Shown: positions 24,019 to 32,568, counted from the first letter of the stretch. The stretch is 51,632 bases of DNA from Clostridia bacterium (GCA_017397105.1 JAFQKF010000017.1:1-51632); one strand, 5' to 3'. The notes: generated by a model from the sequence alone, not told the origin. Numbers and translations are program-made.

Positions 24019-24049
24019 CCGTCTTATGTTTAGCAGGGTGATTTTGATT
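24004..24049. promoter_or_regulatory. inverted repeat between divergent CmpB-type and sulfatase genes
   Basis: AATCAAAACAATCACCC (24004-24020) and GGGTGATTTTGATT (24036-24049) form inverted arms with a 3-nt bulge around a 15-nt centre. It covers the 5' side of both genes and could be an operator or an mRNA hairpin. No clear -35/-10 pair is seen here. Confidence 0.4.
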
Positions 24050-24081
24050 ATTCAAAGATATTTTGAACGGAGGCAAAATCA

Positions 24082-25371
24082 ATGAACAGACCCAACATTG
24101 TTTTTTATTTTTCCGATCAGCAAAGGGCTGACACCGCAGGCTGCTACGGTCAGCATCTGCCCGTAACTCCGAATCTTGATGCTTTCGCTCAGGATGCAAC
24201 GCTTTATGAAAACGCCTTCACCTGCCAGCCCGTATGCGGACCTGCAAGAGCGTGCCTGCAAAGCGGAGTTTATGCCACCCAGATTGGTTGCTATGAAAAC
24301 AACATTGCCTTGCCTGCAGATACCAAAACAATTGCTCATTACCTCAACGAAGCAGGCTATGACACCGCCTATTTCGGCAAATGGCACCTTGCCTCAGACA
24401 AGGAACACAACCTCAAAACCAAGGCTACTCCCAAGGAAAGGCGAGGAGGATACAGATACTGGCGCGCCTCCGATGTGCTTGAATTCACCTCACACGGATA
24501 TAACGGATACATATTTGACGAAAACTGCAACCGCCTTGACTTCAAGGGCTACCGTGCAGACAGAATCACCGACTATGCTCTGGAGTATCTTGACAACAGA
24601 CCGCAGGACAAGCCCTTCTTCATGTTCCTTTCCCATATTGAGCCCCATCATCAGAACGACCGCTTGAGGTTTGAAGCACCGAAAGGACTCAAAAAGAAAT
24701 TCAAGAATTATGATATCCCCGGCGATCTCAAGGGCACGGGAGGCGACTGGAGATTACAGATGCCCTCCTACCTCGCCTGTTGTAACTCTGTTGATTATAA
24801 TTTCGGCAGACTCATTCAGGCACTTAAGGGAAAGGGAATTTATGACAATACGGTTATAATCTACACCTCCGACCACGGCTGCCACTTCAGAACAAGAAAC
24901 ATGGAATACAAACGCTCCTGCCACGATGCGAGCATCCGTGTGCCCCTTGTAATCGGCGGCGGTGCATTCAAAAACGGCGGAAGAAGTGACTCTATGGTTT
25001 CACTTATAGACCTGCCTGCTACCGTGCTTGACGTTGCGGGAGTTGACGTGCCTGAGCATTTTATGGGCACAAGCCTTGCAGGCAACAGTTCCTCTGACAG
25101 TGTTTACCTGCAGATTTCCGAAAGTCAGACGGGACGCGCAGTGCGCACAAAGCGTTGGAAATACAGCGTCACATCCAAAAATCAGAACGCTCCTTTTTCA
25201 GAAAGCTACACTGAGGATTTCCTTTATGACCTTGAAAAAGACCCTCATGAAAGAAACAACCTCATCACGTGTTCAGAATACACCGCAGTTGCAGACTCGA
25301 TGCGCAAATTGCTCATACAGTATATGAAAAAAGCAGGCGAACCCGATGCTGTTATCCGTAAAAAAGGCTGA
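24082..25371 (+). CDS. sulfatase (Cys-type)
   Basis: The 429-residue alkaline-phosphatase-fold enzyme removes sulfate from an organic ester, probably a glycan. The metal-binding start is NIVFYFSDQQRADT. The modification site C-x-P-x-R is CGPAR with Cys52, which must become formylglycine. Further motifs are GYDTAYFGKWHL, SHIEPHHQND and YTSDHG. It has no signal peptide, so it would act in the cytoplasm. The maturing enzyme (an anaerobic sulfatase-maturing radical SAM protein) is not in the window; the PflX-like gene at 15506 is a different branch. GGAGG precedes the start. Confidence 0.94.
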   Translation: MNRPNIVFYFSDQQRADTAGCYGQHLPVTPNLDAFAQDATLYENAFTCQPVCGPARACLQSGVYATQIGCYENNIALPADTKTIAHYLNEAGYDTAYFGKWHLASDKEHNLKTKATPKERRGGYRYWRASDVLEFTSHGYNGYIFDENCNRLDFKGYRADRITDYALEYLDNRPQDKPFFMFLSHIEPHHQNDRLRFEAPKGLKKKFKNYDIPGDLKGTGGDWRLQMPSYLACCNSVDYNFGRLIQALKGKGIYDNTVIIYTSDHGCHFRTRNMEYKRSCHDASIRVPLVIGGGAFKNGGRSDSMVSLIDLPATVLDVAGVDVPEHFMGTSLAGNSSSDSVYLQISESQTGRAVRTKRWKYSVTSKNQNAPFSESYTEDFLYDLEKDPHERNNLITCSEYTAVADSMRKLLIQYMKKAGEPDAVIRKKG

Positions 25372-25379
25372 TTTTGCCA

Positions 25380-25425
25380 TGTAAACTGCGGTTTACACAG
25401 AACTTGCCAACCTCTTTTTACACAG
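25380..25425. promoter_or_regulatory. palindromic operator candidate upstream of the HTH-lipase gene
   Basis: TGTAAAC and GTTTACA (25380-25397) are perfect 7-bp inverted arms with a TGCG centre. TTTACACAG repeats directly at 25392-25400 and 25417-25425, 25 bp apart. It lies about 100 bp before the HTH-lipase start and could be bound by that protein's own HTH domain (inference). Confidence 0.5.
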
Positions 25426-25499
25426 TTTTTTAAAAATGTACAGCGCAGTTGGTTGATATACGGCGTTTATTTCGTTATGCTTTTATCAGGAGGGATAAA

Positions 25500-27080
25500 A
25501 TGAACCTTGCAGATAAAATACTGAAACTCAGAAAAGAACTCGGTTTATCGCAGGAGGCTTTTGCGGAAAAGCTCGGAGTATCCAGGCAGTCTGTTTCAAA
25601 ATGGGAATCAAACGGCGCTCTGCCCGATATTGACAAAATAGTTACAATGAGCAAGCTTTTCGGAGTATCAACCGATTTCCTTTTAAATGACGGTGAATGC
25701 GACACCGAAGTTCAGCCCCCTGCAACCGTTGAAGAACAAGAGAATTTTTCTGAAAAGGAGAGCGATGTAAAAATGCCTGACGGTAAAAACAAAAAGCCTT
25801 TTAAAAAAATAATAGCCGCTGTGCTCGCCATGTGCATTCTTGCTGCGGCAATATGCATCCCTGCTTACTACGGCAGCATTATGGAAGCATGGTGGGAGCT
25901 TTGCGGCGGCAAGGTTAAGTATTCCTACGTGCTCGTTCACGGCCTCGGCGGATGGGGCGAGGGCGACGGAATCAACGGCGTTTCCCAGTATTGGGGCGCA
26001 ACCGCCTGCAACTTAACCGAATACCTGACCGAGCAGGGCTACGAAGTGCACGCTCCGAGTGTCGGCCCCGTTTCCAGCGCATGGGACAGAGCCTGCGAGC
26101 TTTACGCTCAGCTCACGGGCACCACCGTTGACTACGGCGAAGCTCACTCAAAAGAACATAACCACGAGCGCTTCGGCAGAGAATACACAGAGCCTCTTGT
26201 TGAGGGCTGGGGCACAAGAATCAACGGCGGTCAGCTTATAAAAATCAACCTTGTCGGTCATTCATTCGGCGGCGCAACGGTAAGATTGCTTGCATCGCTG
26301 CTCGAATACGGAAGCGAAGCGGAAAGAGAGCTTTCAGGCGGCGAGGTTTCCCCTCTTTTCGAAGGCGGAAAAGGCAAATGGGTACATAGCATTACTACCC
26401 TTTGCGCTCCTCACAACGGCTCATCGCTCACCTGCGTTCTTGATTCCGTGGGCGGTCTTGTCGGTATTGAAGACACAACCGAGCTCCTTGCCACCGTTTG
26501 CTTTGCCGTTGCAGGAGTTGCAGACCCTGCTGACGGAGTTTACGATTTCAAGCTTGATCAGTTCGGAATCAGCGGCGTTGACCCCGAACAGGCGATTGAA
26601 GCAATAACCGCCTCAGGTAACGACCATGCCGCATACGACCTCTCCCCCGACGGAGCAGCAAAGCTTAACGAAACAATACAGACAGTGGACGATATTTACT
26701 ATTTATCCTACGCTTACAGCACAACCAAGCAGGGAACGTTACTCAAAGGTCAGGTTCCCGATTCTTCAACCCTGCCCATTCTCTCTCCCTTTGCTCTTGC
26801 TATGGGCTCTTATACCGGAACAACAAAGGGCGGTATTGCTATTGACGAATCCTGGCAGGAAAATGACGGACTTGTAAGCGTTGTTTCGGCAAAATATCCG
26901 TTTGACGAAGCGTACGTGGATATGCCTGCCGTTTCAAATGAAATGGAAAAAGGCATATGGAACGTAGCCCCCACCACAAGGGGTGACCACGGCAACGTAA
27001 TAGGTCTTAACTCGGATGAAGAAACCACGAAAAGCTTCTTTATAAATCTGTTTACAATGATTGACTCATTAAAAAGATAA
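25500..27080 (+). CDS. XRE helix-turn-helix / transmembrane / lipase fusion
   Basis: Three parts are visible in 526 residues. Residues about 8-62 are an XRE-type HTH (LRKELGLSQEAFAEKLGVS, then RQSVSKWESNG). After an acidic linker, residues about 104-123 form one membrane helix preceded by lysines (KKPFKK). Residues about 142-526 are an alpha/beta hydrolase resembling staphylococcal lipases, with YVLVHGLGGWG (oxyanion), GPVSSAWDRACELYAQLTG and VDYGEAHSKEH. The nucleophile is Ser255 in VGHSFGGAT, and acid/His regions lie near DGLVS and RGDHGN. The topology predicts DNA binding inside and lipase outside. The ATG at 25500 follows AGGAGGG by 5 nt. A candidate operator lies upstream. Confidence 0.9.
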   Translation: MNLADKILKLRKELGLSQEAFAEKLGVSRQSVSKWESNGALPDIDKIVTMSKLFGVSTDFLLNDGECDTEVQPPATVEEQENFSEKESDVKMPDGKNKKPFKKIIAAVLAMCILAAAICIPAYYGSIMEAWWELCGGKVKYSYVLVHGLGGWGEGDGINGVSQYWGATACNLTEYLTEQGYEVHAPSVGPVSSAWDRACELYAQLTGTTVDYGEAHSKEHNHERFGREYTEPLVEGWGTRINGGQLIKINLVGHSFGGATVRLLASLLEYGSEAERELSGGEVSPLFEGGKGKWVHSITTLCAPHNGSSLTCVLDSVGGLVGIEDTTELLATVCFAVAGVADPADGVYDFKLDQFGISGVDPEQAIEAITASGNDHAAYDLSPDGAAKLNETIQTVDDIYYLSYAYSTTKQGTLLKGQVPDSSTLPILSPFALAMGSYTGTTKGGIAIDESWQENDGLVSVVSAKYPFDEAYVDMPAVSNEMEKGIWNVAPTTRGDHGNVIGLNSDEETTKSFFINLFTMIDSLKR

Positions 27081-27085
27081 CAGTA

Positions 27086-27118
27086 AAGCCCTGCCTCACG
27101 GCAGGGCTTGATTATTTT
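27086..27118. terminator. terminator between HTH-lipase and aldose epimerase genes
   Basis: AAGCCCTGCC (27086-27095) pairs exactly with GGCAGGGCTT (27100-27109) over a 4-nt loop and is followed by GATTATTTTATT. It serves the convergent pair; T-runs are weak on the minus side. Confidence 0.75.
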
Positions 27119-27119
27119 A

Positions 27120-27974
27120 TTAAAGTGAAACAACCTCTGCAGTCCATGAAAACTCAAAGCTTTCGCCCGCTTCAAGAGACTGAATACCAACCTTATTTGA
27201 AACCTCGCCGTAATCCTCGTGCGAATCGTTTACTCCGTACCAGGGTTCAATGCAAACATAGGGTGCGGCAGGCTTTGCCCAGATTCCGAGGTAAGGTGCT
27301 TTGCCGAAAACGAACTCCAGCTTTCTGCCGAGATTTTTACTCACGATGCTGAGCTTTTCGGATTCAATTCCCGAAAGAATAAGCGCATCATTATCAAAAA
27401 GCTCCTTTGTGATAACGATTTCTTTGGAATCATCAAGCACAGGGAATTTCTGCTCTATTATAAGATTTTCGGAATCTATGCGCTGAGTTTCAAGAGTCTC
27501 AGCCTTTTCAAACTCAATAACATCGCCGATTTCGCAATTAAAGCCTGGGTGCGCACCGATTGAAAAATACATCTTACCGTCCGTTTTATTGATTACGGTG
27601 TGAGTTGCCTTGAGCTTTCTGCCGCAAAGCTCATAAGCGATAAGAAGCTCAAATTCAAAAGGATACTGCTTAAGGGTATTTTCATCACTCTCAAGGGAGA
27701 AAACAACCTTTGAATCCTCTATGCTTTTCACTTTAAAAAGAAGCTTCCTTGCAAGGCCGTGCTTGGGGCAGGAATACTCTTTGCCGTTATAGATGAATTT
27801 ATCATTCTTAAGCTGACCGATAAAAGGGAAAAGCACAGGCGCCTGACCGTACCATATATCAGGGTTGCCCTGCCAGAGGTATTCTTCGCCCTGCTTTGAG
27901 CAAAAGGAATGAAGCTGAGCACCCATATCGTCAACAGATGCGGTATAAAACTCGTTTTCTATTTTGTAATACAT
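27120..27974 (-). CDS. aldose 1-epimerase family protein (LacX/YeaD-like)
   Basis: The 284-residue cytoplasmic protein belongs to the galactose-mutarotase superfamily, which interconverts sugar anomers. Recognisable are GAQLHSFCSK, WYGQAPVLFPFIGQL, PKHGLAR (putative catalytic His), GAHPGFNC (second His) and CIEPWYG. The branch resembles LacX-type proteins rather than classical GalM, so the sugar is uncertain. It is a single gene with its own promoter, divergent from a HAD hydrolase. A galactokinase is encoded at 35340, a possible functional link. Confidence 0.88.
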   Translation of the reverse strand: MYYKIENEFYTASVDDMGAQLHSFCSKQGEEYLWQGNPDIWYGQAPVLFPFIGQLKNDKFIYNGKEYSCPKHGLARKLLFKVKSIEDSKVVFSLESDENTLKQYPFEFELLIAYELCGRKLKATHTVINKTDGKMYFSIGAHPGFNCEIGDVIEFEKAETLETQRIDSENLIIEQKFPVLDDSKEIVITKELFDNDALILSGIESEKLSIVSKNLGRKLEFVFGKAPYLGIWAKPAAPYVCIEPWYGVNDSHEDYGEVSNKVGIQSLEAGESFEFSWTAEVVSL

Positions 27975-28003
27975 AAAAATTCTCCTTAGCTTTTATTGAA
28001 ATC

Positions 28004-28032
28004 ATTGTAGCACACAGCAAAAATAAAATCAA
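28004..28032 (-). promoter_or_regulatory. promoter of the aldose epimerase gene
   Basis: Minus-strand TTGATT (28027-28032), a 17-nt spacer and TACAAT (28004-28009) with TG one base upstream (extended -10). Confidence 0.65.
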
Positions 28033-28041
28033 TGTTTACGG

Positions 28042-28070
28042 TTGAAGTATGCCTTGTGCTGTGCTATAAT
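28042..28070 (+). promoter_or_regulatory. promoter of the HAD hydrolase gene
   Basis: TTGAAG (28042-28047), a 17-nt spacer and perfect TATAAT (28065-28070) with TG one base upstream, 32 nt before the ATG. Confidence 0.7.
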
Positions 28071-28102
28071 TTATTGCAATAATTGATGAATAAGGGGTTA
28101 TT

Positions 28103-28759
28103 ATGAGTATTAAAGCAGTATTATTTGATATGGACGGCGTGCTTATTGATTCTGAAGCAATCATTCTTGAAGCCGCCATAATCGGTCTCAAGCAGTTTGG
28201 TGTAAACGCAGTGCCTGAGGATTTCACCCCCTTCGTAGGCGCAGGTGAAACAAAATACCTCGGCGGCCCTGCCGAAAAATACGGAGTCAGTTTTGTGCCC
28301 GAGATGAAAACGGTAGTTTATGCAATTTATGCAGACCTTCTCAAGGAGCATCCTGACGCTGTTTATGACGGCGTTTTCGATACGGTAAATTACGTTAAAT
28401 CAAAATTCAAAGCAGCGGTATGCTCTGCAGCAGACCTTACAAAGGTTGAACACAATCTCAGAGCGATTGGTGTCACACCCGATTTCTTCAACGCTCTTGT
28501 AACAGGCAGCGACGTCACAAGGCAGAAGCCATTCCCCGACATTTTCCTCAAGGGTGCCGAATCACTCGGAGTTGAGGCGTCGGAATGCGTGGTTATTGAA
28601 GATTCACTCAACGGCATAAGAGCTGCTAAGGCGGCAGGTGCGGTAAGCGTTGCGGTGACAACCTCATTCAGCCGCGAGGTGCTTGAAAAAGAGGTTTCAC
28701 CCGATTACATAATTGACGATATAAAAGAATTCCCCGCTCTGCTCGAAAAAATCGGATAA
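28103..28759 (+). CDS. HAD hydrolase, beta-phosphoglucomutase/sugar phosphatase-like
   Basis: The 218-residue protein has HAD motif I FDMDGVLIDSE (nucleophile Asp at residue 9), a helical cap (about 16-85), motif II serine in AVCSAAD, Lys in RQKPFPDIF, and motif IV VVIEDSLNGIRAAKAAG. This layout suits sugar-phosphate phosphatases and beta-phosphoglucomutases. The mutase needs a matching cap His/Lys that I cannot confirm. It is monocistronic with an extended -10 promoter and a strong terminator. Confidence 0.88.
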   Translation: MSIKAVLFDMDGVLIDSEAIILEAAIIGLKQFGVNAVPEDFTPFVGAGETKYLGGPAEKYGVSFVPEMKTVVYAIYADLLKEHPDAVYDGVFDTVNYVKSKFKAAVCSAADLTKVEHNLRAIGVTPDFFNALVTGSDVTRQKPFPDIFLKGAESLGVEASECVVIEDSLNGIRAAKAAGAVSVAVTTSFSREVLEKEVSPDYIIDDIKEFPALLEKIG

Positions 28760-28765
28760 ATACTT

Positions 28766-28810
28766 ATCGGTCTGTCTGAAGGAATCAGGCAGACCGATTT
28801 ATATTTTATT
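28766..28810. terminator. terminator shared by the HAD gene and the nine-gene operon
   Basis: A 14-bp stem (28766-28779 with 28785-28798, one G-T pair, 5-nt loop) is followed by TTTATATTTTATT. It lies between the plus-strand HAD stop and the minus-strand nuclease stop. Confidence 0.88.
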
Positions 28811-29564
28811 ATACAATTTTTATATCCGCATAAACTGCGTAGTGATCGGAATAGAAATCACCGTCAACCATCTTGGCGACAACCTTGAAGTTTTCAACCT
28901 CGAAAGAGCTCTTTTTGACAAACACAAAATCTATAATGCTCTGAATTTCCTCAGGTATGAAGCCATGGAATGTAAAGGTGCTGTCACTGTTATCAGTAAG
29001 CATACGGGCATCACCAAGCTCGCCGTTTACCATTTCAACGTAGCAGTCACAACCCTGCTCATAGTTATAATCGCCCGTGCATACTACGGGAACACCGTCA
29101 AACTCAGCAACCTTTTTCTTTATAAGCTCTACGCCCTTCATTCTGGCAAGCTCGCTTACGTGGTCAAGATGGGTGTTGAGATGAATAAACTCTTCTTTTG
29201 TTTCCTTGTTGATAAGCTTAACCCAGGTGCAGACCCTGATGCAAGCGGTGTCCCAGCTTCTGCTGGGCACTTCGGGAGTTTCGGAAATCCAGAAGGTTTC
29301 ATTCTCCAACGCTTCAAACTTATCCTTCTTGAAAAATACTGCTGAAAACTCTCCCTTATTTTTACCGTCATCCCTGCCTACGCCAACACTCTCGTATTCG
29401 GGGAGCAGTTCTCTAAGAGCGCACATCCAGTCATAATGTGCCTCCTGTACGCCAAACGAATCGGGATTGATTTCCTTTACGATTTTTGCCACTTTCTCTG
29501 CACGGTTTTCCCACCATCTTGATTCTTTACCTGCGCAAAGAAGATTGATTGACATTATTCTCAT
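28809..29564 (-). CDS. endonuclease/exonuclease/phosphatase family protein
   Basis: The 251-residue protein has the EEP fold: MRIMSINLLCAG, DSFGVQEAHYDW (metal-binding Glu), LNTHLDHVSELAR, VVCTGDYNYE and the final SDHYAV motif with the catalytic His. Such enzymes cut phosphodiesters in DNA, sphingomyelin or inositol phosphates. This cytoplasmic form, as often found near sugar genes, has no known substrate. It is the last gene of the minus-strand operon and lies 19 nt after the DUF2927 lipoprotein gene. Confidence 0.88.
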   Translation of the reverse strand: MRIMSINLLCAGKESRWWENRAEKVAKIVKEINPDSFGVQEAHYDWMCALRELLPEYESVGVGRDDGKNKGEFSAVFFKKDKFEALENETFWISETPEVPSRSWDTACIRVCTWVKLINKETKEEFIHLNTHLDHVSELARMKGVELIKKKVAEFDGVPVVCTGDYNYEQGCDCYVEMVNGELGDARMLTDNSDSTFTFHGFIPEEIQSIIDFVFVKKSSFEVENFKVVAKMVDGDFYSDHYAVYADIKIV

Positions 29565-29583
29565 TTATATCATCCTTTCAGAT

Positions 29584-30573
29584 TCATTTTCCGTCCTTAA
29601 CAAAAAGCTCAGCCACTTCCGCTGCCTGCTTTTTATTCATACCCGGTTTGATGCCGGGGTTATACAGCACGGTAACTATTCCCCAATCAAGATTACTCGG
29701 CCATTCCGCCAAATCGGAGCTTTCTCTGAAAACGCTCTCCCAATACCTGTCCGAATCATTTGGCAGACCCATTGCCTGCAAAAACTCCTCGCATATTACG
29801 GAATCTCTTTTTCCTCGGTTTATCATACCCGAATCTATGCCGATAATTGCTTTTGACAGTGCAAAGGAGGTATCCCACACAAGCCCGCAATAGCCGTTAT
29901 CCAGCAAACCGAAGCCGCTGATCGTTCTTGAAAGCTCAGCTGAGCCTGCAAACATCATGAATACATCCGCCTCTTCGGCATTGTCCGTTATATATATACC
30001 GGGAAATCCGCTGATTTTATTAAGAGTATTGCAAAGCGCTTCAACAAGCTCAACGTCACGGTTTATGTAATTACCCATAAGACAAACGCCTATTCGGTGA
30101 GTCCACTTCACTACCCTGCCGATATCGATTCCGCTCTCATTGCTCAGCGCCGTAAGAACAAAATAATCAATTATCTCCTGCTTTGAGTAGCCCGAAACAC
30201 GCATACTTTTTGTTACGGGCTGAGTGGTGCGCTCGGTTGTGGTCTTTTGGATGAGCGTCTTTTCCGTCACCTCGGAAATTATCTGCGTCAGCTTTTCAAT
30301 CAAGCCCATATCCTCAGCTGTAGTTTCGGGCTGAGTTGTTGTTTCGGGCTGGGTAGTAGTTTCAGGCTGAGTTGTTGTTTCCTGCTCAGTGACAGTTTCG
30401 GCAACCGTGGTGTGTGTAACAGGCATCGTGTTTTCCGTTGTGCTTTTAATCACAGCTGAGGATGACACTGCATTCAGCTTTATCTGCTCCTCAGTCTGTT
30501 TTCTGACTGAACAACCCGAAACCGTAGCCACCGCAAGAACAAAAGCAATTATGGCTGCTATTCTCTTATTCAT
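29584..30573 (-). CDS. DUF2927-domain lipoprotein with TTQPET repeats
   Basis: A signal peptide ends in the lipobox VSGC, so the 329-residue protein is probably lipid-anchored outside. Residues about 60-95 contain tandem TTQPET units, and 115-124 are also Thr-rich. The C-terminal domain (about 130-320) resembles DUF2927: VKWTHRIGVCLMG, a LNKISGFPGIYI stretch, ICEEFLQAMGLPNDSD and TVLYNPGIKPGM. The domain looks like a metalloprotease-like fold, but no function is known. GGGAGG precedes the start. It is the eighth gene of the operon. Confidence 0.82.
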   Translation of the reverse strand: MNKRIAAIIAFVLAVATVSGCSVRKQTEEQIKLNAVSSSAVIKSTTENTMPVTHTTVAETVTEQETTTQPETTTQPETTTQPETTAEDMGLIEKLTQIISEVTEKTLIQKTTTERTTQPVTKSMRVSGYSKQEIIDYFVLTALSNESGIDIGRVVKWTHRIGVCLMGNYINRDVELVEALCNTLNKISGFPGIYITDNAEEADVFMMFAGSAELSRTISGFGLLDNGYCGLVWDTSFALSKAIIGIDSGMINRGKRDSVICEEFLQAMGLPNDSDRYWESVFRESSDLAEWPSNLDWGIVTVLYNPGIKPGMNKKQAAEVAELFVKDGK

Positions 30574-30587
30574 AGCGCCTCCCTGAT

Positions 30588-31286
30588 TCAGAATTCATCA
30601 CTCGCTCCACGGGCAGAGAATCTGTCCGACACTTCAAGCATAAAGCTGTACATGGGCGAAAACGCCGCATAGCAGCCTTTGAGAATTTCAATTATCGTTT
30701 CATCCTCGAGATCCTTTAAATCAAGCGAGGCGAACGAAAAGTATACGGATTTGCAATTATAGTATTTTTCAAGACCTTCGGGGCAGCCCTCTTTGGGACG
30801 TTTATACACATCGCCGTCTATTACTGCGCCGACTCTTTCACAGAGCTCTGCAGCGGCTTTGAATTCTTCGGGCTTTTCCCTTATCAGCTCACGCCACACG
30901 GTAAGCAATGACGGAGTCTGATAAAACAGCCCCACTCCAAGCGAATAGTTCCTTGGTGTAAATTCAAACCACATACAGGGATAATGCTGCCACTGATGCT
31001 TATCACGCATAAACATTACCCATAGATTTTCACGGTAAAGGTGCTGATCCTTCGTATACCGTGTATCACGCCTTACACGGGACACCATCTTGGTAGGTAC
31101 CGTATTCATAAAAGGGTCAAGCGCCGCAAGCTGCTCCGATAAAATTGCCGCAATCTGGCGCATCGGTGTTACTGCAAGATCTTTTATACGCTGCTTGTTT
31201 TCCTCATAAAAATCGCGGGAATCCCTGAATCTGTTTTCCGAAAGCAGCAGACGCGCCTCGGGTGTAATTCCGTCAAATTTCATCAT
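30588..31286 (-). CDS. DUF2461 family protein
   Basis: The 232-residue protein matches DUF2461 (TIGR02453). It has the N-terminal FYEENKQRIKDL, the signature RRDTRYTKDQHLYRENLWV, and GVGLFYQTPSLLTVWRELI. No catalytic role is known. Its start overlaps the stop of the PLP enzyme by 4 nt, so translation is coupled. Confidence 0.9.
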   Translation of the reverse strand: MMKFDGITPEARLLLSENRFRDSRDFYEENKQRIKDLAVTPMRQIAAILSEQLAALDPFMNTVPTKMVSRVRRDTRYTKDQHLYRENLWVMFMRDKHQWQHYPCMWFEFTPRNYSLGVGLFYQTPSLLTVWRELIREKPEEFKAAAELCERVGAVIDGDVYKRPKEGCPEGLEKYYNCKSVYFSFASLDLKDLEDETIIEILKGCYAAFSPMYSFMLEVSDRFSARGASDEF

Positions 31287-32545
31287 ATCAGTCCTTTTTT
31301 CACCATACGTTCAGCCGCAAGCATAACGCCCGCCTTTGCTGAGTGGTAGTTGAGTCCGCCCTGCATCCATACGGCAAAGGGCTCTCTCAGCGGAGCGTCG
31401 GCGGAAAGCTCAATGGATGCGCCCATTATGAACGCACCTGCCGCCATTATTACCTTACTGTCATAGCCGGGCATATCCGAGGGCTCGGGCACAACAAAGG
31501 AATCAACGGGAGCGCCGGACTGCATTCCTTCACAAAAAGCAATAAGCTTTTCGGGTGTTTCGAGGCAGAGCGCCTGAATTATATCAGCTCTGCATTCATC
31601 GCTCTTGGGAGTAACCGCAAAGCCGAAGCCCTCAAACAAGGCAGCGGTAAACACCGCAGTTTTAACAGCCTCACCTACAACGTGAGGAGCGCTGAAAATA
31701 CCCATATACATATTTCTGTTTTCAGAAAGAGTTGCGCCAACCTCACTACCGAGGCCGGGAACTGTCATTCTGTAAGAGCAAAGCTCAATCAAGTCCTTAT
31801 TACCTGCTATATATCCGCCCGTTCTGGCAATGCCTCCGCCGGGATTTTTAATGAGCGAGCCTGCAATGATATCGGCTCCTACCTGAGGGGGTTCGATCTT
31901 TTCAACAAACTCACCGTAGCAGTTATCAACCATTACGATGCAGTTGCAAACAGACTTGACCTCTTTGATGATTTTTGCAATCTCATTAACAGTGATGCTG
32001 GGACGCAGAGAATATCCCCTTGAACGCTGTATATAAACCATTCTGGGCTGAATTTTTGCCGCTGCTTCCCTGATTGCGTGGAGATTCGGTCTGCCGTTTT
32101 CATCAAGGTCAACCTGAGCGTATGTAATGCCGTAATCCGCAAGAGAGCCCTGACCCTTGCCCTTACCGCCTATACCGATAACACCGTGAATTGTATCATA
32201 AGGCAAACCGGTTACGCACAGCATTGTGTCACCCGGTCTTAAAACGCCGTAAAGCGCAACGCCGAGAGTATGAGTGCCGCAGGTAAAGGAATGACGCACG
32301 AGCGCATCCTCTGCGCCTAAAATTTCGGCATAGATACGGTCAAGCTTCTCTCTGCCCCTGTCGCCGTAGGCATAGCCCGTAGAGCCTGCAAAATCACTTT
32401 CACATACTCCGTTTGATATAAACGCAGAAAGCACCTTCTGCTGATTGTATTCGGTAATTTCATCCGTCTGTGCAAACATTGCAGAGCACTTCTTTTCAGC
32501 CTCAAGCGCCGCCTGCCTGATTTTTTCGCTGTAATTAATAAACAT
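31283..32545 (-). CDS. methionine gamma-lyase family PLP enzyme (YnbB-like)
   Basis: The 420-residue fold-type I PLP protein is of the family once called aluminium-resistance protein. It has SFTCGTHTLGVALYGVLRPGD, YIQRSRGYSLRPS, VMVDNCYGEFVE (cofactor Asp) and the Schiff-base Lys233 in SLIKNPGGG. It is related to Cys/Met lyases, but the true substrate is uncertain. It lies 23 nt after the GNAT gene and overlaps DUF2461 by 4 nt. Confidence 0.9.
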   Translation of the reverse strand: MFINYSEKIRQAALEAEKKCSAMFAQTDEITEYNQQKVLSAFISNGVCESDFAGSTGYAYGDRGREKLDRIYAEILGAEDALVRHSFTCGTHTLGVALYGVLRPGDTMLCVTGLPYDTIHGVIGIGGKGKGQGSLADYGITYAQVDLDENGRPNLHAIREAAAKIQPRMVYIQRSRGYSLRPSITVNEIAKIIKEVKSVCNCIVMVDNCYGEFVEKIEPPQVGADIIAGSLIKNPGGGIARTGGYIAGNKDLIELCSYRMTVPGLGSEVGATLSENRNMYMGIFSAPHVVGEAVKTAVFTAALFEGFGFAVTPKSDECRADIIQALCLETPEKLIAFCEGMQSGAPVDSFVVPEPSDMPGYDSKVIMAAGAFIMGASIELSADAPLREPFAVWMQGGLNYHSAKAGVMLAAERMVKKGLI

Positions 32546-32568
32546 ATCTTCCTGTTTTCTTTCTTAAC

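Noticed and set aside
12514-25371. A polysaccharide utilisation locus (GH5, DUF4091, sulfatase)
   Set aside because: The genes lie in separate transcripts on both strands, without a shared transporter or regulator, so a single locus is not supported.
25453-25481. SigA promoter TTGATA-17-TATGCT directly before the HTH-lipase gene
   Set aside because: The start point would fall on the ribosome site, leaving almost no leader; a different start is more likely, so it was not listed.
30300-30380. Short tandem DNA repeats as a non-coding satellite
   Set aside because: The 18-nt units are in frame and code for TTQPET in a lipoprotein stalk.
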